From assembly GCA_002085155.1 (NCBI GenBank), contig NASX01000045.1, forward strand, positions 5,122 to 38,464: 33,343 nucleotides of DNA. Reading direction: 5' to 3'. The translations under genes and the position numbers were made by a program. Positions within the stretch are counted from its first letter, which is position 1. Each line of letters opens with the position of its first letter. This document shows, piece after piece, positions 16,179-23,613 of this stretch. Below the pieces are notes generated by a model that ran no database searches, was not told the DNA's origin, and saw nothing but the letters and a program-made list of their open reading frames with translations. This DNA is from Sorangiineae bacterium NIC37A_2. Its GTDB lineage: Bacteria; Myxococcota_A; Polyangia; Polyangiales; Polyangiaceae.

Positions 16179-16480
16179 GCAGCTTTTGCCTCCTCGATCG
16201 TCGCAATGACGTGGGCGGCGAGGACCCCGACCGTTCGGAAGGGGCTATTTTTTGCGGACATCGCCTTGTCGTTGGCCAAGATGACGGAGACGCCGTGTTC
16301 TGCTTCGACGATCTGTTCGATCTCAACGATGAGCGAGACGACGCCGAGGGAGTCGATGATCGCGTCGGGGCCGACGAGCACGCTCTCGGCGCTCAGGTTC
16401 TCCGGCAAGGGCTCACCGATCTGATCGAAGACGCTCTGAACGGCCCTTAAGACGATTTGTTCTGCTGTATTTGCATCCAT
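16175..16480 (-). CDS. acyl carrier protein-like
   Basis: A 101-residue carrier protein with the phosphopantetheine attachment motif: Ser44 in IIDSLGVVSLIVEIEQ. The flanking helices (AEQIVLRAVQSVFDQIGE and the acidic helix after the DSL) fit a four-helix carrier fold. It is longer than a fatty-acid ACP, with an insertion near 63-80 (HGVSVILANDKAMSAKNSP). The ATG at 16480 follows GAG seven bases upstream. An in-frame upstream extension to 16567 would overlap the previous gene and is unlikely. Phosphopantetheinylation must come from an enzyme elsewhere; none is visible here. The stop overlaps the reductase start. Confidence 0.88.
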   Translation of the reverse strand: MDANTAEQIVLRAVQSVFDQIGEPLPENLSAESVLVGPDAIIDSLGVVSLIVEIEQIVEAEHGVSVILANDKAMSAKNSPFRTVGVLAAHVIATIEEAKAA

Positions 16481-16485
16481 GGCTA

Positions 16486-16520
16486 CTCGATTTCTTGTTC
16501 TCGATTGCTGCTCTCGATTG
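16486..16520 (-). repeat. three AATCGAG repeats upstream of the carrier protein
   Basis: The 40-base gap before the carrier protein gene holds three copies of AATCGAG (minus strand) spaced 13 and 14 bases apart, with partly similar spacers. The last copy supplies the GAG that serves as ribosome-binding site. It could be a small slippage product or a site affecting translation of the carrier protein. Confidence 0.5.
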
Positions 16521-17084
16521 TTAGCCTTGCCGCCAATTGGCGATAGAGACCTTGCGGTTGCCGACAACGAGCAAATTGGCTCCGACGTCGCTCTTCACTT
16601 CCGTGAGCGGTCCGATGATGGTTCCGGGGCCGATCGTCACCCCGGGATGGATCGTCGCGCGCGCACCGATCCAGGACCCAGTCCCGATGCGGATGGGCTC
16701 TCTCGCGAGGAAGGTCACCTCGTGCCCTACGGACACATGGTCCTCGATGATGAGGTCTGCCCCGAGCTCGAAGCGACTGCGCACATTGAATCCGCAGCGT
16801 TCACCGATCTGGAGGTGCTTCTTTGCGTCGCCTTCGAAATGGGGAATGCCCCAGAAAAGGGAAGTCCGGCCGAGGCGGACCCCGGCGGCGCGCAACGAAG
16901 CCGTGATCAGGCGCGCGCCCACAAAAGATGGGAAAAGTCCGAAGACGGATTCGAGCAGGCGGAGGGCTCGAGGAGTCGCCAGATCGTGAACCGAGGCACT
17001 GTTCGGCTCACTTTTTGCGATCATGGAATCCACTCGCGAGTAGCTTAACGAAAGGCGTCCGAGCTCTCCACACTCCATTTTCAT
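16521..17084 (-). CDS. left-handed beta-helix (hexapeptide) acyltransferase A
   Basis: A protein of about 187 residues, first gene of the acyl cluster. A helical N-terminal part (RALRLLESVFGLFPSFVGAR and following) leads into hexapeptide repeats: LQIGERCGFNV, FELGADLIIEDHVSVGH, IRIGTGSWIGARATIHPGVT and IGPGTIIGPL. The likely active-site His lies in SVGHEVTFL. It is related in architecture to acyltransferase B downstream but clearly different in sequence, so the two probably act on different acceptors or positions. The start is uncertain: ATG 17084 is used here. GTG 17111 (with AGG six bases upstream), ATG 17078 and ATG 17024 are also in frame. The GTG would lie inside the inverted repeat at 17103-17143. 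Confidence 0.83.
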   Translation of the reverse strand: MKMECGELGRLSLSYSRVDSMIAKSEPNSASVHDLATPRALRLLESVFGLFPSFVGARLITASLRAAGVRLGRTSLFWGIPHFEGDAKKHLQIGERCGFNVRSRFELGADLIIEDHVSVGHEVTFLAREPIRIGTGSWIGARATIHPGVTIGPGTIIGPLTEVKSDVGANLLVVGNRKVSIANWRQG

Positions 17085-17102
17085 TTTCTCTATGATTGAA
17101 AC

Positions 17103-17143
17103 GACCGACACCCACCACCTATGTGCGGAGGCAAGTGTCGGTC
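17103..17143. promoter_or_regulatory. 9-bp inverted repeat, candidate operator
   Basis: GACCGACAC at 17103-17111 and its exact complement GTGTCGGTC at 17135-17143 are separated by 23 bases. They sit in the divergent region between acyltransferase A (minus) and the glutaredoxin gene (plus). The arm spacing centre-to-centre is about 32 bases, or three helical turns. A dimeric repressor site is possible; no regulator gene is nearby. Confidence 0.4.
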
Positions 17144-17157
17144 CAAGTGCGGCAGCG

Positions 17158-17182
17158 TTCCGTCCGACCAGATCTGACGGAA
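17158..17182. promoter_or_regulatory. 7-bp inverted repeat, second candidate operator
   Basis: TTCCGTC at 17158-17164 and GACGGAA at 17176-17182 flank an 11-base spacer, about 35 bases before the glutaredoxin start. This shape (7-11-7) is compatible with a helix-turn-helix dimer site, or with a small hairpin in the glutaredoxin leader. No confident -35/-10 elements are seen around it. Confidence 0.3.
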
Positions 17183-17216
17183 ACGGCTAGGAAACCCGCC
17201 CCTCCGGAAAGCCCCT

Positions 17217-17483
17217 ATGTCCCACCTTCGCCTCTATCAAACCGAGTGGTGCCCCTATTGCCGGATGGTCACTCGGGCCGCGGAACGTCTCGGCGTTCAT
17301 CTCGAGCTCCTGAACGTCGATCGGGATCCGACCCTCCGCCAGATGCTCGTTGCGCGTCGAGGCAGGGGAACCGTCCCAGTGCTTGGAATTCCAAGGTCCG
17401 AGGGGGAGGAGCTGCTCGGGGAGTCGGCCGACATCATCGCGTATCTCGAGAAGGTGGCCTCCTCCGCGGCCCCGGGGCCTTGA
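17217..17483 (+). CDS. glutaredoxin-like thiol-disulfide protein
   Basis: An 88-residue thioredoxin-fold protein with the classical dithiol active site CPYC (Cys12, Cys15) after LRLYQTEW. The cis-proline motif TVPVLGIP sits near 52-59 and a GESADIIAYLEK segment resembles the N-terminal domain of glutathione S-transferases. It would reduce disulfides or glutathione mixed disulfides in the cytoplasm. The ATG is preceded by GGAAAG at good spacing. It is divergent from the acyl cluster; the large membrane protein gene follows after 83 bases. Confidence 0.9.
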   Translation: MSHLRLYQTEWCPYCRMVTRAAERLGVHLELLNVDRDPTLRQMLVARRGRGTVPVLGIPRSEGEELLGESADIIAYLEKVASSAAPGP

Positions 17484-17566
17484 GCGTGGGGACCACCCCT
17501 GCCCTCTCGGGCGACGGGGGACCCGATTGCGAGGAAAAAGGGAAGCGCGCAGGATGTGCGATTCGT

Positions 17567-20500
17567 ATGGCTCGCGTCGTGCACCATCACCTTCGTATCT
17601 TCCTCGCATTGCTCCTGGCGCTCGTAAGCCTCCTCCCCGAACGCGCCGAGGCGCAGCCTTCCTGGGGTGATCGGACCGCAGGTATCCCCGAGAGCCTACG
17701 TCCCTGGATTCCATGGGCGCTTTCGGGCGCGGAACAGGAGCTCTGCCCCCAGGTGGGTGAACAGCGAGTCTGCGTCTGGCCGAGCAGTCTGCGCATCGAA
17801 GCAGAAGAGAAGAGCGGACGCTTTGAGCTCGGCGTGGAAGCCCAAGTGGCGACGAAACAAGAGCTGCCGGGTGGACCGGGGCTCTGGCCTCAGAAGGTCA
17901 CGGTCAACGGCAAGCCGGCGCTCGTGATGAATGAGGGAGGACGCCCCGCGCTGGAGCTTTCTCCGGGGCGGCACGTGGTCCGCGGTGAGTTCTACTGGCC
18001 CAGCGTGCCCGATACGCTCCCTCTGAGCGGCAATGTCGCGTTCGTCCGCGTCTCGGTGCAGGGCAAGGAACTGCCCCTGGTGAAGCGCGACGACTCGAAG
18101 GTTTGGCTGCAACGAGGTGGCCTCGGCGCCGGGACTGCTTCGGAACAGGAGGGGCTCACGCTTTCGGTGTATCGCCGGATCCAAGACGGCGTGCTCATGA
18201 CCATCGAAACTCGGTTGGTCTTCGAGGTCTCGGGGCGTGCGCGGGAGCTCTTGCTCAAGGCCCCCTTCGTTCCTTCTTCAGTACCGCTTCGGGTCAGCGG
18301 GGATTTGGCGCTGCGTCTCGAGCCCAACTTAGACCTCCGGGTGCAGCTCGTGCCAGGGCGACATGAGCTCGTTCTCGTGGCGCGCCCTCTCTCCCCCGAC
18401 GGCCCGCTTGTCAGCCCCGTTCGCGAAAGTCCGTGGCCCGGCGAGGAGATATGGACTTTTGCTCCCGAGCCGTCGATTCGCTCCGTCGAGCTCCGAGGAC
18501 TTTCGGGCATCGATGCCTCCCGCACCGATCTACCGAGCGAATGGCGGAACCAGGGCGCATATCTCGCTCGGCCGGGCGATGAGCTCACGATTGTGAACAC
18601 TCGGCGCGGCCTAGAACAAATCCCGAATAACCAGATCCATCTGCGCAGGACATTTTGGCTCGATGAGAGGGCCGAGGCCTATACGGTCCTCGATCGGCTC
18701 ACAGGTGAAATGCACAAGACCTGGCGCCTCGAGCTTCTTTCGGGAGAGCTCGGGAGCGTGCGCGCCGGTGGACAGAGTCAAGTAGTCACCTCGGGAGCCG
18801 AGGGGGCGCGAGGGGTTGAGGTGCGGGAGTCGCGGCTCGACCTGACGGCTGTGTCCCGCGTTCCGCGCTCGAGCTCGCTTGCCGCGGTCGGCTGGTCCGA
18901 AGATGTGCGGAGTCTGAGCGCGGAGGTCTATCTTCCCCCGGGCTTTAGTGTCCTCGCTGCGTTCGGCGTCGATCGCCCGAGGGGCACTTGGGTGGATCGC
19001 TGGGATCTGTTCGATCTCTTCTATGTGCTCATCTTGGCGATTGCGGTCCACCGCCTGCTCGGTCGCGCGGCGGGTTTCTGTGCACTCGTCGCCCTTGTTT
19101 TGCTCCGAGGAGAGACGGGAGCTCCTGAGTACTACTGGATGCCCCTGATCGCGCTCGGGGCCCTCGCGAGCTTCTTGCCTCCGGGAACGTGGCAAAAGAT
19201 GACGCGCGCGGCGTTCTTTTTGACCGCGCTCTCTCTCACGATTTCGATCGTCACCTTCACAGTCTCCCAGGTTCGCTCAGCGATCTACCCACACCTCGAC
19301 AGGGACCACTCCTTCGTCCGCTTCGATGCGTGGCCAGGGACAGCTCCCGAGCCCCAAAGGGCTGAAATCGCAAGCGACGCGGACAACAAAGAAGGCGGCG
19401 CCGGGCTGGCTCTGCCGGTCGCTCCTCCTTCAGACATCGAGGAGCAAGCTCCCCTCAAGCGCAAGGTCCAGAGCTCAACGAAGAAGGACATGCTTTTGAG
19501 CGCGAGTGATCAGCTCAAGTACCGTCCGGACGCTGTGGCGCAGTCGGGACCCGGCCTTCCAGAAGCCGTAGGCAACTCGTGGCACTTCGAGTGGACGGGG
19601 CCGGTGGTCAAAGACCACTCGATGCGGCTGCTCCTCTTGCCGCCCCTCGGCCATCGCATCCTGACGTTGCTCCGAGTGCTCTCCCTCTTGGCGCTTTCGT
19701 TCCTCGCGTTCCGCCATTTCTGGCCCTTTATGGGCCCGTCCGAGAAGGTGAAAGCCACCCCTGCTCCCGTTGCTTCTGCCGCTCTCCTCGCTTTGGTCGC
19801 GATCTTTGTGTGGCCGAGTTCCGCGAGCGCACAGGAGCCGAGTGACGCCCGCCTCCAGGAGCTCAGGGCCCGCCTCCTCAAGCCGGCGCCGTGCGAGCCA
19901 AATTGCCTCAGTGTGTCGGCTTTGAAGCTCGACCTGGGACAGGAGCTGACCCTCGAGGCCGAAGTGCACGCGGGCGCGCCCCTCGCGTACCGACTGCCTG
20001 GACCCGCCACGGTGCTCGCTTCTCCGCGTGTCCTCATCGACGGTCGCCCGGAAGTGCCGGCGCAACGAGGCTCCGACGGAGCTTTGTACGTCAGGCTTGA
20101 GCCGGGCGTGCATCAGGTGCGCCTGGTCGCAAGCCTCGAGAGCGAACGACTCACCCTCGATCTCGGTACCCCTCCTGAGCGAGTCACGGTCAAGGCGGAC
20201 GGTTGGCTCGTGAGTGGGATCAACGAGCTCGGTCAGGCCCCAAGCGGAGCCCTCACACTTCAGCGGGAGGCGCGCCTACCGACGCTAGACGGCAAGGACA
20301 AAAGCGTCGTCGATAACATTCCGCCCTTTTTCATCGTCCACCGCACGCTCGACTTGGCCGTCACCCCGGCCATCTCGACCGTGGTGCGTCGCGTGAGCGA
20401 CGCGGGTTTGCCTGAGCAGTTGCAGTTGCCTCTTGTCCTCGGCGAGCGCGTGATCACCGCGGGGCTCGAGACTGAAAAGTCAGGCGTCATCCTCGGCTTC

Positions 20501-21763
20501 CCCGCCGAGACCACCGAGCGCTCCTTCCAGTCGAGCCTGACGCTCCCGGAAAAAGAAGGCAAAAGCCTCACGCTCACTCTGAGCGCACCCTCCGATCAAC
20601 CCTACCTCGAAGTTTGGACCGTTCGCTGCGGCATCATCTATCACTGCGAAACCGAGGGCATCGTTCCTTCCTCCTATCTCGAGGATGGGCGCAGTGTGAC
20701 CACGTTCCACCCGAGGCAAGGGGAGAGTCTCACGATTGTCGTCCATGCTCCGGAGCCGGCGAGCGGCGAGTACATCACCGTTCAGAATGCGCACCTCACG
20801 ACTGTCCCGGGCGTCCGCTCATCCGAGACGACTCTCAGCCTCGCCCTTGAGGTGACTCGCTCCATGGTCCACAGCGTGAAGATTCCTGAGCAGGCGAGGG
20901 TCGAACGTGTCACCATCGACGGCGTCTCCGAGGCCGTGAAGTTCACGTCCGGTTCCCTGATGATCCCGCTCCATCCTGGAAGTCCGCGGGTCGAAATCGT
21001 TTGGCAGGAGCCCGTGGGTATCTCAGCCGTGTTTCGAGCGCCCGCCGTCGATCTCGGCGCGGCGAGCGTGAACCTCCGCACCTCGATTGCACTTCCCTCC
21101 GGCAGATGGCTGCTCTGGGTGGGCGGCCCCGCTCAGGGCCCTGCGCTCTTATATTGGGGTTACCTCATCGTCCTGATCCTCGCCGGCTGGGTCTTGAGCC
21201 GCCTTCCGTACGCGCCGCTCCGCTTCTACCAGTGGCTCTTGCTTGGTCTCGGCCTGACGCAGGTACCCGCCGCTATCGCCGTTTGGACGGCGGGTTGGTT
21301 CTTCTTGATCGGGTCGCGCCGCCATTGGCCGAAGCTCGGACGCTTCCTTCACAACTTCGTGCACCTCGGGGTGATCGTCTACTCTATCACGTTCTTGAGC
21401 GCGCTGCTCACGATCGTCTACGCGGGGCTTGTGAGCTCACCGGACATGGAGATCGTCGGAGCCGGAAGTCACTCGGGCCAGCTCACTTGGTATGTAGATC
21501 GATCCCAGGGCCGCTTCGAGCCCGCATACATGTTCACCGTGAGCGTGTGGGTCTGGCGTGTGGTGATGTTGGCTTGGTCGTTCTGGCTGGCGACGAGCCT
21601 GCTCGGTTGGCTCAAATGGGCGTATAGTGAGCTCCGGGAAGGGGAATTCTGGAAGAGTCGGTCGAAAACTGCGCCTCCAAAGGACCTGGGCGTCGAGGTA
21701 GGTCAGAGGGGCCCAGAGCCGGTGAGTGAAGTTACATCGAGCGCTCCACCAGGTGAGTCATAA
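17567..21763 (+). CDS. giant two-halved membrane protein of unknown function
   Basis: A 1398-residue envelope protein I do not recognise. The ATG at 17567 opens a signal peptide cleaved after AEA (residue 29). Residues 30-475 form a non-membrane domain. A membrane cluster lies at about 480-575 (FDLFYVLILAIAVHRLLG, APEYYWMPLIALGALASF, AAFFLTALSLTISIVTFTV). A soluble stretch is followed by a segment near 698-722, then by ALLALVAIFVWPSSASA. That last segment looks like a second signal peptide, with an ASA/Q boundary at 755/756. A second domain (756 to about 1185) resembles the first: each begins with a Cys-X(4-6)-Cys motif and has VTVNGKPALV... or VLIDGRPEVP..., then a LxPGxHxVR motif. A final membrane cluster covers about 1190-1355. 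Codon use is normal. A fusion or duplication of two exported proteins is likely. Confidence 0.85.
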   Translation: MARVVHHHLRIFLALLLALVSLLPERAEAQPSWGDRTAGIPESLRPWIPWALSGAEQELCPQVGEQRVCVWPSSLRIEAEEKSGRFELGVEAQVATKQELPGGPGLWPQKVTVNGKPALVMNEGGRPALELSPGRHVVRGEFYWPSVPDTLPLSGNVAFVRVSVQGKELPLVKRDDSKVWLQRGGLGAGTASEQEGLTLSVYRRIQDGVLMTIETRLVFEVSGRARELLLKAPFVPSSVPLRVSGDLALRLEPNLDLRVQLVPGRHELVLVARPLSPDGPLVSPVRESPWPGEEIWTFAPEPSIRSVELRGLSGIDASRTDLPSEWRNQGAYLARPGDELTIVNTRRGLEQIPNNQIHLRRTFWLDERAEAYTVLDRLTGEMHKTWRLELLSGELGSVRAGGQSQVVTSGAEGARGVEVRESRLDLTAVSRVPRSSSLAAVGWSEDVRSLSAEVYLPPGFSVLAAFGVDRPRGTWVDRWDLFDLFYVLILAIAVHRLLGRAAGFCALVALVLLRGETGAPEYYWMPLIALGALASFLPPGTWQKMTRAAFFLTALSLTISIVTFTVSQVRSAIYPHLDRDHSFVRFDAWPGTAPEPQRAEIASDADNKEGGAGLALPVAPPSDIEEQAPLKRKVQSSTKKDMLLSASDQLKYRPDAVAQSGPGLPEAVGNSWHFEWTGPVVKDHSMRLLLLPPLGHRILTLLRVLSLLALSFLAFRHFWPFMGPSEKVKATPAPVASAALLALVAIFVWPSSASAQEPSDARLQELRARLLKPAPCEPNCLSVSALKLDLGQELTLEAEVHAGAPLAYRLPGPATVLASPRVLIDGRPEVPAQRGSDGALYVRLEPGVHQVRLVASLESERLTLDLGTPPERVTVKADGWLVSGINELGQAPSGALTLQREARLPTLDGKDKSVVDNIPPFFIVHRTLDLAVTPAISTVVRRVSDAGLPEQLQLPLVLGERVITAGLETEKSGVILGFPAETTERSFQSSLTLPEKEGKSLTLTLSAPSDQPYLEVWTVRCGIIYHCETEGIVPSSYLEDGRSVTTFHPRQGESLTIVVHAPEPASGEYITVQNAHLTTVPGVRSSETTLSLALEVTRSMVHSVKIPEQARVERVTIDGVSEAVKFTSGSLMIPLHPGSPRVEIVWQEPVGISAVFRAPAVDLGAASVNLRTSIALPSGRWLLWVGGPAQGPALLYWGYLIVLILAGWVLSRLPYAPLRFYQWLLLGLGLTQVPAAIAVWTAGWFFLIGSRRHWPKLGRFLHNFVHLGVIVYSITFLSALLTIVYAGLVSSPDMEIVGAGSHSGQLTWYVDRSQGRFEPAYMFTVSVWVWRVVMLAWSFWLATSLLGWLKWAYSELREGEFWKSRSKTAPPKDLGVEVGQRGPEPVSEVTSSAPPGES

Positions 21764-21819
21764 GGGGCGTCTGGGCAAAGGAACAAGGTGTTACATCGTA
21801 CCAAGAAGGAAGATTCGTG

Positions 21820-22239
21820 ATGAGAAAGTTTGCATCGGCAGTAGGCCTTGGTTTCGTGCTCTTGGGCGCGGTCGGGTGCTCCGGCGCTCAACGATATGAG
21901 ATCACGGGAGTGAACGCGGCACAGGGAGCCGACGCGACTCTGGAGGTTGAGGAAGAAGACCAAGGAACGGTCGGCGTAGCGATCGCTGTTCAACATCTGC
22001 TCCCCCCGGAGCGCGTCCAAACGAACGCCGAGCACTACGCCGTCTGGATCCGGCATCAGGACCGAGCTCCCATTCACGCTGGAAACCTCGCCTATGATTC
22101 CGAAAAGAGAACCGGCTCGCTGCGTGTGTCCACGCCGCACCGCCAGTTTAGCCTCAGCATCACCGCAGAGGTGGGAGAGAATCCCGCATTCCCCAGCGAC
22201 GACGTGGTTTTCCGACAGGCGGTCACCGTCGACGATTGA
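21820..22239 (+). CDS. small lipoprotein of unknown function
   Basis: A 139-residue exported protein. The signal MRKFASAVGLGFVLLGAVGC ends in a lipobox cysteine at residue 20. The mature part is about 120 residues and contains short alternating patterns (YAVWIRHQDRAPIHAG, GSLRVSTPHRQFSLSITAE) suggesting a beta-sandwich. I recognise no family. A strong ribosome-binding site (AGGAAG) lies 9 bases before the ATG at 21820; the GTG at 21817 is also possible. It follows the giant membrane protein after about 55 bases on the same strand and could be co-transcribed with it. Confidence 0.75.
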   Translation: MRKFASAVGLGFVLLGAVGCSGAQRYEITGVNAAQGADATLEVEEEDQGTVGVAIAVQHLLPPERVQTNAEHYAVWIRHQDRAPIHAGNLAYDSEKRTGSLRVSTPHRQFSLSITAEVGENPAFPSDDVVFRQAVTVDD

Positions 22240-22362
22240 TGCGCATTTGTGGCGCAAGGATGCTGCGCCGTTCTTCGGCTGTCAGGGAGCGAGACCTCCT
22301 GAAGGTTCTTGCTTCCTGTGCTGTCTTTCCGTCGGGAGCTCCCTGCAAGGCGAGGCAGACTC

Positions 22363-23457
22363 TCACTTCGGCGCGCCGGGCCGCGGAGAGACTCTGAGCA
22401 GCCACTCGAGCCCAAAGCGGTAGTTGCTCCCGGCCCAGACGCGAGCCCAGAGCCACCAAAGGAGCCATGTGGCGCCGATAGTGAGGAGCGTCATGGTCGG
22501 CGACAGCCGATGATCCAAGCCCCATCTTCCGAAGAGCTCACGGAAGAGCACCACGTGTACGACGAGCAGGGTGAGAGAGGTCCGTCCAAACAGGACGAGC
22601 GGATGTGTGCTTCGAGGTGGCGAGAGGCTTTGGGCTACGCGCAATAGGACAATACCGATCCCGCTCAGGCCGAAAATGAGCGCCGGGCTTGCGGGATAGA
22701 ACTCGAAGCTCGAGATCGCGCGCCAGGGAAGCAGGCGAGCGGCCCGCCCGAGAAGAAGCCCCGGCAAACTCGCGCAGAGAGCGAGCCCGAGACACGACAG
22801 GCCGAGCGCGAGCAGTGGTCCCTTTTGACCTGCTCGGAACAAGCGACCTGCGATGAGCCCGAGCACCGCTGCCGCGAGCCACGGAAAAAGCGGAAAATGT
22901 CCTTCGAACAAGGCCAGGCGAAAGAAACCTGCCCCGGTCCTACCGCTCATCATTGAGTTGGTGAGCTGCGCGGGAGTCTTGAGCCAAATTTGCCCGAGGA
23001 CACTGGCGAGGAGGATGCCGAGAGTGAGCGCGCAAAGACCAGGCAGATCGATCTTGCGGAGGAGAGGTGAAAGGATGAGCCAAACGCCGAGCAAGTGCAG
23101 CACGTAGAAGCTCGAGGCGCTGAACCAGCCGGGCGTGAGGAGATTCAGGGCGAGGCCGATGAGCAGGAGGCGAACGCCGCGGCCGAAATGGGCTCGAAGG
23201 CTCAGAGTTTCGCTCGCGTAAGCCGCGCCCACGCCAGCGAGCACAACGAACAGGGGTGCAGCGAGCCCCCCGAGCATATTGAGGTAGACGAGCGGGCCGA
23301 GCTCCGTTGCGTAGCGCTTGAGATCGACGAGCCAAATCCCGAGGTGTTGCTCGGTCATGAGCAGGACCGCGATCCCGCGCAGCGCGTCGAGGCGTGTGTC
23401 CCGACCGGAAGCTCCTTCGCTCCCCTTTTGTTTTTGGCCCCGGTCCATCACTTCCAT
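22363..23457 (-). CDS. multi-pass membrane acyltransferase-like protein (DUF418/DUF1624-like)
   Basis: A 364-residue inner-membrane protein with about ten hydrophobic segments. The N-terminal signature RLDALRGIAVLLMTEQHLG and the C-terminal SNYRFGLEWLLR fit the broad DUF418/DUF1624 (heparan-alpha-glucosaminide N-acetyltransferase-like, acyltransferase-3-like) group. Members move acyl groups across the membrane or modify surface sugars, but function is often unproven. A conserved-looking His in VVHVVLFRELFG lies in a late segment. It stands alone on the minus strand. The ATG at 23457 is used; an in-frame ATG at 23448 is equally possible. The 22240-22362 gap to the lipoprotein holds no gene. 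Confidence 0.75.
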   Translation of the reverse strand: MEVMDRGQKQKGSEGASGRDTRLDALRGIAVLLMTEQHLGIWLVDLKRYATELGPLVYLNMLGGLAAPLFVVLAGVGAAYASETLSLRAHFGRGVRLLLIGLALNLLTPGWFSASSFYVLHLLGVWLILSPLLRKIDLPGLCALTLGILLASVLGQIWLKTPAQLTNSMMSGRTGAGFFRLALFEGHFPLFPWLAAAVLGLIAGRLFRAGQKGPLLALGLSCLGLALCASLPGLLLGRAARLLPWRAISSFEFYPASPALIFGLSGIGIVLLRVAQSLSPPRSTHPLVLFGRTSLTLLVVHVVLFRELFGRWGLDHRLSPTMTLLTIGATWLLWWLWARVWAGSNYRFGLEWLLRVSPRPGAPK

Positions 23458-23535
23458 CGCGTCCGGCCGAGCCTTTAGCTGAATCCGCCTGCTCCGGTGA
23501 GTCCCCCTCTCTCCGGAGCTCTGTGACCCTCTCTC

Positions 23536-23599
23536 ATCTCAAAAAGTACCGCGGGGCGCGCTGCGCTCCCGGCGGGCGCGCGCTTCGCGCGCGCCCGCC
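23536..23599 (-). terminator. strong GC hairpin with downstream T-run, GH45 3' end
   Basis: A perfect 13-bp stem (23571-23583 with 23587-23599, three-base loop) lies 15 bases after the GH45 stop on the minus strand. It is followed by a second, imperfect GC hairpin and then five T residues (minus strand, about 23541-23545). The distance between the main stem and the T-run is unusual for a simple intrinsic terminator, but the overall arrangement suggests transcription ends here. Confidence 0.5.
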
Positions 23600-23613
23600 C
23601 CCCATGCCTTACC

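Noticed and set aside
17096-17566. Extension of the giant membrane protein upstream to 17096
   Set aside because: It would run through the glutaredoxin gene in another frame and place an Arg/Pro-rich stretch before a good signal peptide.
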